Below are positions 44,701-55,084 of a stretch of 64,000 nucleotides of DNA, in pieces. The notes under the pieces are model-generated. The model saw only the letters and a program-made list of their open reading frames with translations, did no database searches and was not told the DNA's origin. Made by a program: the position numbers and the translations under genes. Numbering within the stretch: the stretch's first letter is position 1; every line of letters begins with the position of its first letter. Source of the stretch: Haemonchus contortus (taxonomy: Eukaryota; Nematoda; Chromadorea; Rhabditida; Trichostrongylidae); contig LS997563.1 of NCBI GenBank assembly GCA_000469685.2, forward strand, positions 11,904,440 through 11,968,439, written 5' to 3'.

Positions 44701-47050
44701 ATCAAGCGAATCCATAGACAGCAATCCATCTGCAGTCGGTGGAGCAGGAGGAGGGTTGGATGGCACGACTCCTGACGAGCAACTTGAAGACGGCATTGAA
44801 CCACTTGGCCGGCGATGGATCTCATCATCAGATAATACAGAGAACTCCGCTGGTTCTTCAAATACGGCAGGTTCTACAATAGAAAAGGATATGATCAATC
44901 ATGCCTAAATCTAATTCTGAATTGAGTAAGAGGTTCTTACGCGGTCTCTCGGCTCCTGTGCCCTTGCTTCGAACAAAACGTGCAATCATTTCATCGACAC
45001 TCAACTGTTGCAAGGATTCCCGGAACTGCCCTGCCACCTTAAAAAATTCCCTACTACTTTAGGAAGAAATCTGATCATTAGGAGTGAGGCCAAAAAAAAA
45101 AACAAACTTGCTGGGCAGCGCAAGCAGCCTCCTGTTGATGGCCGGCGTACATCAGCAAGAACTGTTGAAGAGCAGCAAAGTGCGATCTACAAAGGAAATC
45201 ACAGTATTGAATATTAAAAAGAGAGATTTTAAAGAGGATTACCTGTCGTGAGCTTGGAACATCTTACAGGCACGTTCCATCTTTTCTTCAAAATCGCTAC
45301 GAACCGTCTCATACTTATCAACGTATGAACGATATTCTTCTCTGGATTTGAACATCTTCGACTCCATCTGAAGAAATCGACTGATTATTATTCATTTACT
45401 AAACTGTCCTTCCTCACCGTTTCAAAACCACTTCGGTAATCAAGGTTGAAATGAGTAAACAGCAATATTTTCCGCACAAGAGCAACGATTGAGCATCGTA
45501 AAGTTGTACAGCAAATGACTACGTGAATCGCATAGTTCTCAAACAGCGAAGCTTTGCGTTGTACTGAATCAAACCAGGATATCACCTACATAGGAAAGCA
45601 CAATTGCTCTCAATAGCCAGTCCTCTTGGTAGATCGCCTTGCAAAATTAACTCGTTCAAAACCACACATATCCCACCCTCTACAAGTAACTGGAGCGCAC
45701 TCTGCAAGAAACAGCTTATGGTAAGACTTCGGTTGGTCATCAACTTCGAGTTACAAGCTTATTCTAACCTAATCATTGAACTTTAAATAGAATTTGATCA
45801 TAAAAAGCGTGCTCATCCATGTGGGCTCTCCTATTAAAGCTAGTATGTGTGGACGATCGATTAACCCACACGGTTATCCCAAAAAAATGAGTTGACTGAA
45901 CGTGAAAATACCTTCGCAATCTCCTTCGGATTGACATTCGATTCCTTCTTGAGTTTTTCCAGCTCGGCACATCGAGCATAGTACGTTTCCTTCGACTGTA
46001 AAAGGAATCGTCAAGATCGAGAAAACAGCGTACATCATCCACTAAGAGGATGACAAGAAGAACCATTGATGACTTCGTCTTTATTTTCAATAACAAACAA
46101 TATTAAGGTGGTCACCTTCTGTAAGCAAGTAGTCGTAGTTTGCATCAAATTGACAGCATCCAAGATATCCTGCTGTTTCGCTTCCTTTCGAGTTTTCGTA
46201 AGATCTTCCTTGTATTTAGCCACTTCCTTAGCCAAATCCTACAATAAAACAATACATAAGGTATGAACGTAGAATGGGCTCCGACTAAAACCTTACTTGC
46301 AGATTCTTCACCAACATGGTATGAATCTCCGAAAGCAGTTCCAGGGTCCCTCGCGCTAGCGTCCATCCAGAATCCAGGCTTGATCCATTTGACACAAATG
46401 TTGATACCTAAAAAGGATATAATAAGTATGAGTAACAAGGTAAAAAACATATTCATAAACATTAAACACGTGATTATAAACGACGAGTGAATTTCTCTGT
46501 TTTTTCTAGCTCTGTAATGTTTTACTACTATATTTTGCTGATGGCGCCCCTTGAGTGGATAATAAATAAATAAATTTTCATAATGAGGTATGGGAAACAT
46601 TCAAGTAATAGCAAGTGTCGGTTAAAGAGCAGACATTTTCAGCAGACTTCTTTTCATTAGATAGGAAATCCAACTAGCTCTCAGATATTCACATGAAAAG
46701 TGGACTTCGTCATAATGAGGAACTTACTCGATTCATACTTTTGGTGAACATTTTACCATATTCCTCTTCCATAGCTAATCGTTCCTTGAGAAACTGTCCT
46801 ATCTCATTTACAGTTTCCTCTCCATGTTTCATATTCTCGTATAACACATGGAATCCGAGATGTTTTTCACCCTGAAGACAAGAAAAACTTTTATTAATGG
46901 CGAAGCAACAATACGAGTCAATACCACATATATACCTGGAGACATAGAAATAAGCCAAAATGTAAAGAAAACTTTAATTTGACTACAGATGAAGTAATCG
47001 CTTACCCAAAAATGGTTCTCATAATCGTACTTCATGATATCAGCAGCCAT
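20779..47050 (-). CDS. fcho-1: FCHO/muniscin endocytic adaptor (F-BAR + mu-homology), 24 exons
   Basis: Membrane-bending adaptor that helps start clathrin-coated pits and activates AP-2. Exons: 47006-47050, 46728-46871, 46297-46407, 46116-46238, 45912-45995, 45243-45367, 45108-45186, 44941-45037, 44677-44873, 43554-43746 (or 29663-29945), 28971-29058, 26215-26263, 25928-26071, 25723-25866, 24497-24617, 24207-24346, 24031-24147, 23807-23892, 23569-23716, 23349-23480, 22528-22618, 22276-22399, 22068-22206, 20779-20904. All phases agree and give 948 residues (978 with the other exon). F-BAR is about residues 1-270 (HFWGEKHLGF, YENMKHG, YYARCAELEKLKKES). The linker contains APPPPPPVDDEGYTIRE and IRPAESAKTMNASVDELR. 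The mu-homology domain runs from about residue 670 (RVPVAMAVNEYSHVWF) through LLLSNYWKCEEDH and VTELSRYG to VRRKVLAGKYFSEPEIRK. Start: first Met, MAADIMKYDYENHFW. Confidence 0.94.
21295..21388. repeat. Near-perfect 94-nt hairpin in an fcho-1 intron
   Basis: Arms 21295-21337 and 21345-21388 pair almost completely (left AACTAGCTAGCTTGATGGCC, right GGCCATCAAGCTAGCCAGTT) around a 7-nt loop. This is pre-miRNA size, but the pairing is more perfect than most miRNA precursors. Confidence 0.6.
22783..23085 (-). repeat. tRNA-derived SINE, full-length copy (fcho-1 intron)
   Basis: Read on the - strand it begins GGATGGGAAGTGGTGTATGG, has an A-box-like GTGTATGGCAAG and a B-box GGTTCGATTCC, then TGCCTAGGCCAACCAAG, a GGATAAAAGCACTCACTTGT block, and ends GACGGGATTGCTTAACGC...CTTTATCC. 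The same architecture recurs at 47586-47885 on the + strand. Confidence 0.7.
23893..24030 (-). other. fcho-1: 138-nt stop-free, frame-neutral intron of fcho-1
   Basis: GTGAGT donor and CTTTTCAG acceptor, both phase 0. The length is 46 codons with no in-frame stop, so retention would insert 46 residues just before the mu-homology domain. I treat it as spliced because the flanking sequence (NLMQ to ATISEHRVPVAMAV) then joins as expected for the family. Confidence 0.6.
25381..25601. mobile_element. GC-rich foldback element, copy 2 (in fcho-1 intron)
   Basis: Same family as 11061-11330: inverted arms with CGTGCGTCCGAGGATGCGCG, GCGCGGCGAAG and a GGGGCCCAAATTTGAAGTA inner segment facing its complement. 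It lies in the intron between the exons at 25723 and 24617. Confidence 0.6.
28501..28917. mobile_element. TTAA-type MITE, copy 2 (inverted, in fcho-1 intron)
   Basis: Opposite orientation to copy 1. The left end AGGCACAGTCTACGACC follows TTAA (28497-28500). The right end ATTATCGTGAACTGTGTCT is followed by TTGA, a mutated target site. The interior matches copy 1, for example the complement of its GATTGGTGCAGCCTCTA block. Confidence 0.6.
29663..29945 (-). CDS. fcho-1: Alternative fcho-1 linker exon (exon 10b)
   Basis: A 283-bp exon with acceptor TTCCTCTTAG and donor GTTGTG. It starts at phase 0 and ends at phase 1, exactly like the exon at 43554-43746, so it can join the exon ending at 44677 to the exon at 28971-29058 without a frame change. 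It cannot follow the 43.6-kb exon without hitting a stop. It encodes 94 residues, highly charged, with LEQLSGYGDKFMEKATSLED, a PPPKEPKPRRRFFRK basic stretch and Ser/Arg-rich ends. Its first codon is ATG right after the acceptor, so it could instead be the trans-spliced first exon of a short isoform lacking F-BAR. Confidence 0.7.
29946..33088. other. fcho-1: fcho-1 giant intron, proximal part; no gene recognised
   Basis: Two + strand frames draw attention: 32244-32438 (lysine-rich, KDIRPADLLRNWYAIKDMNE) and 32590-33075 (161 codons, Ser/Thr-rich). I recognise neither, and no splice pattern links them. They may be relics of unknown repeats. Confidence 0.4.
33100..33330 (-). pseudogene. Non-LTR retrotransposon C-terminal remnant
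   Basis: On the - strand the frame reads RSGAVLIADKMRQVRLRWHS followed by HVLCAN. This matches the conserved (ADKMREARLRWFGHV-like) region near the C-terminus of RTE-type endonuclease/reverse transcriptases of nematodes. No catalytic domain remains. Confidence 0.55.
33580..33930. mobile_element. TTAA-type MITE, copy 3 (right end missing)
   Basis: The left end AGGCGCAGTTCGCGATAATC follows TTAA (33576-33579), and the interior runs colinear with copy 1 to GAAAACTCGTCC. Similarity then stops, where a different inverted-repeat element begins. Confidence 0.55.
33957..34365. repeat. Inverted-repeat element adjoining MITE copy 3
   Basis: CGGGAACTTCTCCCCTA near 33970 faces TAGGGGAGAAGTTCCG near 34325, with CTCTAGCC outside each arm. 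A GC-rich palindrome (GGCGTCGCAGACGCC) lies just inside the left arm. No coding sequence; likely a MITE or foldback. Confidence 0.4.
34816..34887 (-). tRNA. tRNA-like gene, left arm of palindrome
   Basis: Mirror copy of 34938-35009, transcribed leftwards, with identical sequence and therefore the same atypical anticodon arm. Confidence 0.5.
34938..35009 (+). tRNA. tRNA-like gene, right arm of palindrome
   Basis: 72 nt. The acceptor stem GTCTCGG/CCGAGAC is perfect (7 bp). The D-arm is GTGT/GCAC with GG in the loop, and the T-arm is ACGGG-TTCGAGT-CCCGT. A-box and B-box (GGTTCGAGTCC) are good. The anticodon arm is odd: only four clear pairs (GTCC/GGAC) around loop CCGGAAA, with C instead of U at position 33. 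By position the anticodon would read GGA (Ser), but there is no long variable arm as expected for tRNA-Ser. It is either a degenerate or non-canonical tRNA, or the tRNA head of a short repeat. Confidence 0.5.
36285..36480 (+). repeat. tRNA-derived SINE, 5'-truncated
   Basis: Shares the SINE body and tail: GGCTGGCCAC, CACTACGATTCTGGATGGGA, CATCCCTCAGACGGGATTGA and ACTTTATCCTTTT. The tRNA-like head is missing. Confidence 0.65.
40380..40640 (-). repeat. tRNA-derived SINE, divergent copy
   Basis: Read on the - strand it contains CCAACCAAGCCTTCCATC, TCTGGGAGG...AGCGCTGGCT and a GATTCCGAATGAAAGTCGAA block in the order seen in the full SINE copies, with many substitutions. Confidence 0.5.
43554..43746 (-). 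CDS. fcho-1: Alternative fcho-1 linker exon (exon 10a)
   Basis: A 193-bp exon, phase 0 in and phase 1 out, with acceptor ATTTTCAG and donor GTAAGA. It encodes 64 residues, Ser/Thr/Pro-rich, then KLSLFLPKRKKTVSQSSAND. It is followed by a 14.5-kb interval to the shared next exon (28971-29058), within which the competing exon 29663-29945 lies. Confidence 0.75.
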
Positions 47051-47585
47051 TGTAATACGATTTAGAGACTATTTCACATGAAGCACTGATTAACTGTAAA
47101 AACTTCAAGTAAAGAAGTTTAAAAGTACTTGGCAGTGATCGATAGCACTAAAATAGGTAGCACGATTTCCACGGCACAGAATTGGTTCATAGCCAAAGAA
47201 ACACAAAGAAATAATCGAGCAAGACGAGATACTTTATAAAGGCGATCATTCCATTTAACCCAATAAACATCACAGCCACATAGGAACATGTCTGTCACAC
47301 GGTTATTCAAACACACCCAGGTAGAACTGAGGTTAAAACCAAAAAAATAAGAAATACGAAGCAAACAGAGTACGTAAGCGCTGAAACAACGAAGGATAAT
47401 CGCCGATCCAAATCCAATTTAGTCGCCAATTATATTAGTCCGCAATTGCGTAGTTACAGAACACCGTATGAACGGTGAAAAAAAAACCGTCCAAAAAACC
47501 AAAACACTTCGCGGTAGTGCAAGTTTTACTAACGCCTTTTTACTTGGTGTCAATTTCGAAAGCAGTTTAAGATCAACTCAACATT
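47051..47585. other. Upstream region of fcho-1
   Basis: No exon or clear core promoter motif recognised. The sequence just before the fcho-1 ATG has no obvious trans-splice acceptor, so the mature 5' end is not resolved. Confidence 0.4.
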
Positions 47586-47885
47586 TGGCTGGAGGTTGTG
47601 TAGTGGCAAGTGGTGCACTATTTCACACGCACCGTCACGGGTTTGAATCCCGGATTGATGCCCGCCTAGGCCAACCAAGCCTTCCATCCCTCCGTGGTCG
47701 GTGAATTGGTGCCAGACTCGTCTGGGAGGATAAAAGCACTGACTTGTACGTCGGCTTGCCACCGCAAGTCATTGTATAGGCCACATGCGCATCGAATACA
47801 TTACTACGATTCTGAATAGAAGTCGTATGCAGGGCGCATCCCTCAGACGGGATTGATTGGAGCCCAAAGGTTGTGTCCTTTTGTC
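47586..47885 (+). repeat. tRNA-derived SINE, full-length copy
   Basis: The head has an A-box-like GTGTAGTGGCAAGTGG and B-box GGGTTTGAATCCC, then CCTAGGCCAACCAAGCCTTC, GGATAAAAGCACTGACTTGT, CATTACTACGATTCTGAATA, GCATCCCTCAGACGGGATTG and a T-rich end (TGTCCTTTTGTC). It is about 300 bp and serves as the reference copy for the family in this window. It sits upstream of fcho-1. Confidence 0.7.
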
Positions 47886-49067
47886 TTTATGTCATAATAT
47901 ATTACGATTTCATATTATAGCACTCTATCATATTGTACGATGCTATACTATATCTTTTAAAAGTATCTGGGAACTTCGGATAAAGTGCTTAACGAATCAA
48001 CGTCTAAAATTCAGGAAGCTACAGTACAATATGACGACTTCGTATGTAACAAATTCGATTTTGATTGGGCCATGGCCATGGAAACTTCCTGATTAAAGAC
48101 GTCGTCCTCAATTCCTACTACAGTCCCTGGCATGTTTGATCGCCCGGAATGTATCAGAAACCACGCTGTGACATTAAAAAGATCTGAAATTTGGGGAAAC
48201 CTAAGAAGAAAACGCAGGACTAATCTTACCATAGAGCGGCGATCGGTTACCATGCCATCAATTTCAGGGGGTCAAGTTGAATCACCTTTTTCCCTCATCA
48301 GAACCACCTTAAAATGGTTGATCAAGGATTTTCCACAATATGTATAAACCTTTTGATAAAATTCTCTTCAAAAATTAAATTCCATTCATCAATGATGGGT
48401 AGACTTTGGCCGAAATGGATGCGATGAAAAATGGCAACTTGTAAAATACGAAAGCTAATTCTCAGTAATACATAAGCAGGGGCCCACCACATTACAACAT
48501 GATGCCTAACGAGCCATGTGTAGGAGCCGTAAAAAGTGGGGCGCGTGGGGCGCGGTGGTTTAGTACGGCATCTCATGGGATCTCTGGGGGGGGGGGGGGG
48601 GGGTGGAGGGGGGTGGAGGGGGGGGGGTGGGGGGTGGGAGGGTGAGTTACCAAATTGTGGAATGTTGCTGTAGTTCCGGACGGGTATGTAATTCTGGTCG
48701 GCTCCAAGTTAGGGCATAACTTGCTGCAGCGGAGGGGCGGTTTGCGGAGATAGGTAGCATCCTATCGCCATACTGCGACTTCAAGAGGGCCTTCTTGCTT
48801 TCGTTGCTCGGTGAAAGACGCGAAATGACAAATAGGTTGCTATTAGAATGTTGTATGCTTACTATGGGCGAGTCTTGTGACTGAAAACAATAAAGAACGA
48901 AACAACGCGATAGAGGACTGACGTGACGTCCTGAGATTGATTACAGATGGCCGCATTGGGGTAGGTTCGGAGTCCGATTTTCTTTCTTACTCCCTCACCA
49001 GAGAATCCCTTTCCAGTATTGCTGGTTTATTTTAATGGTAGGTATAGGCTACGCTGAGAATGACAGT
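47886..49067. other. Intergenic with a long G tract; no gene
   Basis: Contains a ~60-base G-rich tract at 48587-48640 (a run of about 20 G, then G-runs broken by single T or A). No protein or RNA gene recognised. Confidence 0.45.
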
Positions 49068-49300
49068 GCAGATGTGGTGTAGTGGGAAGTGGCGCTCTAT
49101 TACCTACGCTGGTCTGGGGATGGAATAGCCTAGGCCAACAAGAATAGTAGCACTGGTCATATAATGGAATCCGCTGCAAATCAATGCTTCTATCCTCGCC
49201 TGGGGGAGTAGCCCGGGCTTGTACATTGGCTGACCATCGGAATACATTTTATAGGCTACAAACGCATTCGAGACGTCAGCACAATCTGAGCTGAAGTTGA
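49068..49300 (+). repeat. tRNA-derived SINE, divergent copy
   Basis: Head GATGTGGTGTAGTGGGAAGT, then TAGCCTAGGCCAACAAG, CTTGTACATTGGCTGACCAT and GGCTACAAACGCATTCGA, in the family order. It lacks the 3' GACGGGATTG tail. Confidence 0.55.
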
Positions 49301-52300
49301 ATGGGGGAAGGAGGTAGAGCACTATCCTTCACTTACTTAATGCAAACTTTACTAAATACAACTGTTGTAATCTTGAGTCCGGAGAAGTCATTTAGCCAGG
49401 GCTCAAAAGGGTTCAAGAACTCCGAAAACAATCCTTTAAAAAATGATTTCTGATGGATTTGCAACTCCATTCGATTGTTTTAATGAGTTTTAAGGAAAAT
49501 TCCCATGCCCACAACTCGTTTCTCTTTCCCTTTCCCACACTAAAACCAGTAATTTAAGAGAGAACACCTACAGCTTGCTGTCCTTCCTTATTATTGAACA
49601 ACCCTGCTACCGATCCTTTCCCAAGCGTCTCCCACTCTCTCAACCATCACGTGAACATTCGACCTTTACTGAATTGTTATTTAATAACAAAGTCTTCAAA
49701 ACTGCCTGTGAGTGGAGTTATTTAAAGCTGGATAAGCCAGCCTGCAAGTCTGGCCCTGGCTTCTTCTTCCAGCAAAGGCTAAGAACGCACTTGAAAATTC
49801 AATTGCCCAGAAATGTCGGAAAAAAGTCCTCTTGAATTCCATGTTTATAGAGAATTCTGAGAAAACATAAACAAATAGCAACAGCTTGAAATCACTGAAT
49901 CTAGAAGAGGAACAGAGTTTCGTCCAGAGGTTTGTTTGAAAATCTGGGAAACCATCGATCTAGAGAGAAAACCCGTCGGGGCAAGGGGTTGTGCCAAAAG
50001 GACGACAGACAGCATGACGGTCGACTGGCAGCAACAGGGACGACGTTCACCTGGTCGGGAGAAAAGGTCGACGCGCAAACGGGATTGATTGACTCAGTGA
50101 CTAGGAGAAATCGCTGAAAAATCAATGTCATGTGGCGTTGTTTAAACAAAAACCGTCCCTGTTTTCGCATATGTGGGAAAACTCGATTTCAGGTATGGCC
50201 CCGTTGAATTGGGTGGAGTTGCGAACTGGGAGACATTGGTTAGCTAACTTCTTTTCATAGTAAGTATTTACATCGTTCAGGTAGGTCGTTAGGAAGCTGA
50301 ATCATCACTGATTAATACACCGGGATGGGCCCTGCATTCGAATTTTACTCGAGAGCATTCAAATGGGTGAGCTTCTGGGACGGCGAATGGGATTAGGGAG
50401 GAAAGGTGGAAGGAACCAAATCAAAACCGTGGCATTACTTACTAACTTGTAGATGAATTTGTCAGAGCTTTCTTACTTGCATTGAGTAACTTGGGCGACC
50501 TCATGCAAGTAGAGGCGAAAAAAGACAAACAGCATCTTAACACATCCCAAGAAAGCTGATATAGTACTCACAATCATCCCAGAGAATCCTAGGATACTCA
50601 CAAGTGAACGGCGCCCCTTTCCTTTTGGGTATCTCAAAATTCTCTGGGATGGTTTGCCAATAGACAGTCGGAAAGGGGGTGGACTGGAGAGGTGGCAGCT
50701 ACATCGGATGCTGGTGCGAAGGAAATTTGATCCAGCACTTTGTGCACTTTTGATGCTGTCCTAGAAGAACAGAAAGGCTAAGCTTTCATTTGGCATTCGA
50801 CTGAAAACGCAATTACTCGCCAGTTCGACTCGAAAAACTTGCTGAGAACCTTGAGACACTTCCCGGCATTTCCAATAATTTCTGACAAAATGAAATTAAA
50901 AGAAAGAATAAGAAGCACACTTATGTAGTCGGTCGCTGGGTTGCTACTATTGAAGGCCAGGGATCATCTAAACGTCAGACACCGAATAATTCGATTCAGC
51001 GTGAATGTGGCGCATTGATGTGTCGCTTCGCGATTGCACAATGAGCGAATTAGTTACCCTGACCGAGCCGTCCAGCAATACTGAGCGAGTGGTCCAGCTA
51101 AAAGCGAGCCTTTCTGGACAGGACTCTTCAAATGACCCATGAAACTACGACCGCCAATGCTCTGAAGTTCTTGGGCCACTCCACTCAGAGAAGCCCTCTT
51201 TGAGAAGATAGAGGTAAGGCTGAAAACACTAACAAAGTAGGGCCCTCTTTTTTTGGACCCACTCCCTACATACGTGGCATAGGTCGTGAGATTTGGGCTG
51301 GGTTCGCATCTTCTCCCGTCTACTGGGAGAATGGACACGAACTCGTTTTTTGAGTTGCTGACGGACCATATCTTAGTACATGTCCAAACGTCGCATGTGG
51401 GAATCACGGAACGACTTATACTCCGTATGGGAGCAGGACTGACAGGAAATGGTACAAGAAGGAGGGCGGTTGAGGTTGGCTGAAAATAATGTGCGTCTGG
51501 GACCACGAGGAGCAGTAAGCGGAGTTTTGAAGATAAGGAAGTGGTGGTGTATGGATGTCTCGTGGGACACTGAAGAAGCAAGTAAGCGAAAGAGTCGTGA
51601 AGAGCGAGGGCGTTTGCATAACGAGCTGTCATTGTGGATGAGGGAATAATGCATAAACGAGGAAAAAGAAAGGGAACTCAAAAACTCAAAAGACGTGTAC
51701 TCAAGCAGAACCTGCCCCCGGAGAACATTACTTTCTATTATGAAGAAAAATGACTGAAAACGAGGCAAGAGAACACCAGTGACGAGGTACTTCTTCCTTT
51801 CTGTAGGGTTATATACCAACATAACGACTGGGATAACTTCAATCAGCTGTCATCTTCGTGTCCTGAAAGATCCGAAGATGACAGCTGCATCGGATTACCT
51901 TTTCGGCAGATTCTTTTCCTTTGGAGCCTGAGAGCATTCAATGCGGCTCAAAATAGAATCGGAAAACTGACTCTTGATGATCAGAAGCTACGAAAACGAG
52001 CAACATTCTTGTTTTCGTTTGAACCAAATCGATGTAGCACCTTTTTGAGGGCCCTAGAAGAACAGGGAACGTTCAGCAATGCAACGGATCATTAATTGTG
52101 CCCATCGACAAACCATTACAATTTATAGCTTATAATGTATACGGATATCGTCACAATTTATAAACAAGCTGCATCAATAAAATATGACGGCCGTGGCCTG
52201 GATGGGGGTGTTCATCGGAGGTAACTGCAGCATGACAAAAATTATCGGCAGTAAGTACGCATTCTGAGAATTAAATTGGGAATTCCAGGAGAAGGACAAG

Positions 52301-54100
52301 AATCTTTTGAAAGGCGTGGTCCCGTAGAAATAAATGGCCGAGTAAGGCAAGGGACGAGTGGTTCGAAAACGTGGCCTGGCCGTTCAAATTCGTCACATCA
52401 ACATCGTCAGCCAAGCAGGACGACGTAAATGGCCCGTGATTATGAAAAGCGTGGATCTTTCAGTGTTTGACACTGCGATGGCTTCCATGAAAAAGCAATC
52501 GATGGTTCGTCCCCTTTCATGAAGTGTTTTTTCAGCACACAGGCATGCAGCTGGCCGTTGATGATGTTTTTGAAGCTGATCATTTGAGTTATGTGACAGC
52601 CTCCATCCCTTTCGAGCTCTTAGAGTAGCAACTCAGGAAGTAGCGAAGACGTTTGATTGCTTGTCTGGCCCACCCAATGATCAGCAGGGCCAGCCGGTAT
52701 GCAATTGCTAAGGTTACCTCTCCTCGCGAGGAAAGTATGACAGAAAGTCTGACACCCAACCGTGAAGGGAAGGTAGTCCTGGTTGATTTGGGCAAGAAGC
52801 CGATCCAAAACATCAGCCACGTATAGTACAGTACGGTACCAGTGCCACCTATGAAAGTGAAACAAATTGCTCAATAAATAGACAAGATACTTTTGAGGGC
52901 CGTATGGATGATCACTTGGAAATCTTCACTCTTTCACAATGAATTTGCGGGCAATGGAGATGATGTAGGGGGCCATATGAACGTCCCACGTAGTTACGTG
53001 CAAGTCAGCATAGGACAGATAATAAGGCAGGACTTCTGGATAGAACAAAGGGATATCGGCAGGCTTTTCGCATTTGTTGCTATGAGCAATCGAAAATCCG
53101 TTGCGAACGCCTCCTTTTCAGGAAGCGTTGAAATAATAGAAGATATTTGGTCCTCTTACACAAAGCAAAAATGGCAATATGAAGAGGTAAGCCAACGACC
53201 ACCTGTAGAAGGAGAAGGAAGAGTGGGAAGTGCGCCTGGGTACTCTCCGCAGTAACCTCTTTTTGGTCATCACTTCTTTTTGAGAAGTTTTCGTGATCTA
53301 GTCGGTTAAACGGAGATGGATTGCCATCGGAACCAACCAACATCACAGAAAAGTTAGTGGATTTCCCAAAACAACAAGCCAATAATGATTGGGAAAGAAA
53401 AAGAAATGGATGGGGGGGGGGAGTGAGCAAACGTGCTGTTCCCATACAGGAATGGGAATGGACTAGGATTCGCCAGTCCCCTTTTCATTATTTGGGGCAA
53501 GAACCATCTCAAGTACTTCATTGCCAGGCTGAGGACATGGTGCGTCCCAAAATAATGTCTATCAAGACAACAACACATGGCCCTTCTCTATGCAAGCTAC
53601 AAAATGTACTTCCCAATCTGTCATGCGCTTGGCGAAAGAACATTTTTGGAAGAACTTATGATTCCCAAAAGGGCAAAAGTGGCGATCTAATTTCATTTTC
53701 TTGAGCAACTCATGGACAGGGAGGTCTCTAGGTCTCCGAAACCAGCTTACGTGCAATAAAAAATTCTGGGTGCCTGATAAATGCAAAAATTCCCTTTTTT
53801 CATAATTTGAAGAAATTATGTTCCTAAAAAGCAAAGTGACCTGCCATTCTTTTACGGGAAGTCGGGGTGACGTCTTAATGCGCGTGATCCTGTTAATGAC
53901 ACCCTTCACCTTTATACTTTCCTTGAGTCGCTGCAGAGGAATGAAAGAAGGCAGTCTTATATAGGCCCAGTGGGGAAAGATCATGATGGTATTCACTTTT
54001 TCTCGACACAATACGTGAACCTGGTCCGGACACCACTTGGCAAGCAAAAAAAATATATGCGTTAGGGGAATGCCACTTCTTTATTAAGATGATTTCGAGC
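49301..54100. other. Gene-poor region; open frames not assigned
   Basis: Longest frames are 51632-51054 (-, 192 codons), 51822-51373 (-, 149) and 54047-53562 (-, 161). None resembles a family I know, and the first two overlap each other in different frames. A perfect 15-bp hairpin with a 14-nt loop lies at 51844-51887 (CAGCTGTCATCTTCG and its complement). Confidence 0.4.
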
Positions 54101-54274
54101 CTTCATTTCAAAATGCCCCTATTTGGTCCATGCTTTTGCGCTGACACTGGACGCTCAACGCTGGGCGTCCTTGACTACAGTACCGCTTCGTCGATGTCTC
54201 GAAGGCCATTTGTTGATGAGGGAGATTCTGGGAGATTCTGGGAGATTTGAGCTCTTTCAAAAGGAATTGTAAGG

Positions 54275-54480
54275 GTGATGGAGGTGATGCAGAAGAGGTC
54301 ACATGAACGAATCGACCTAAAAAGACTGTTGCCCTCACTTCACATTTCGCCCGACACCGTCAGGAAATTGAGTGAATTGGGCTATGAAATTCTTAGTCAG
54401 TCACCTTTTCATCACATGGTTCTCATGCAAATTTCCGCCATTCCAAGAATGTGGGCTATTTTCCAGTAAATAAATGCTCT
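54275..54480 (+). pseudogene. Possible mariner transposase fragment
   Basis: The frame carries RLLPSLHISPDTVRKLSELG followed by YEILSQSPF. This resembles the LLHDNARPH...T..KL.ELGYE.L.HPPYSPD segment of mariner transposases, with the catalytic positions lost. No terminal repeats were located. Short and decayed. Confidence 0.4.
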
Positions 54481-54727
54481 ACGAAGCAATTCCATGCCAA
54501 AAACACTTTTCAGTATGTATAACATGGACTCCAAAATGCCTAATATCTATTCTGATGGGTTTCAGAAACAGGTTCCGCGCTGGCAGCAACGTATAGATAG
54601 ATGCCGTTGGTTCTAAATGCAAACTTATGCCTATGTTATTCATTTTGATTCCGCTCTTGGCTTTAAAGGCTACTGAATTCGATTATTCACTCACCAACCT
54701 GATGAAGAACAGCTGCTACAAAATCCT

Positions 54728-54800
54728 AAATGGAATTCGAATGCGGGGGCGCATCCCTCAGACGAGATTAATCAACACCCTGGACTTTTATCCTTTTTAT
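54728..54800 (+). repeat. tRNA-derived SINE, 3' end only
   Basis: GAATGCGGGGGCGCATCCCT, CAGACGAGATTAATCAACAC and a GACTTTTATCCTTTTTATT tail match the SINE 3' end. Confidence 0.6.
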
Positions 54801-55084
54801 TAATCCTTGAAAAATCCTCGAGTCACTCAACCAGGGTTCTCGAAGCAGAAATGTCAATAACTGGAGGTAACCCATCACCGTGAGTGGAGAAGGAAGAATA
54901 GAAAGTGTTCTAGGACACCCACTGTAGAATTCAAAATCGCACCCAACGATGAGCGGAGAACGCCAAGAGCATTTGTCTGAGAGAACATCACAGAGACACG
55001 ACTTCAATTAACTGGAGTGAATTTAGACAGAAATTAATTGACCGGGAGCGAATAACAGAGTGGCTGTTGGAAATAACACTACTA

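Noticed and set aside
51054..51822. Large overlapping - strand frames (192 and 149 codons)
   Set aside because: Two frames overlap with no family resemblance and odd composition; probably chance in locally stop-poor DNA.
53562..54047. 161-codon - strand frame
   Set aside because: Long for this DNA, but no motif or splice context could be recognised, so I leave it unassigned.
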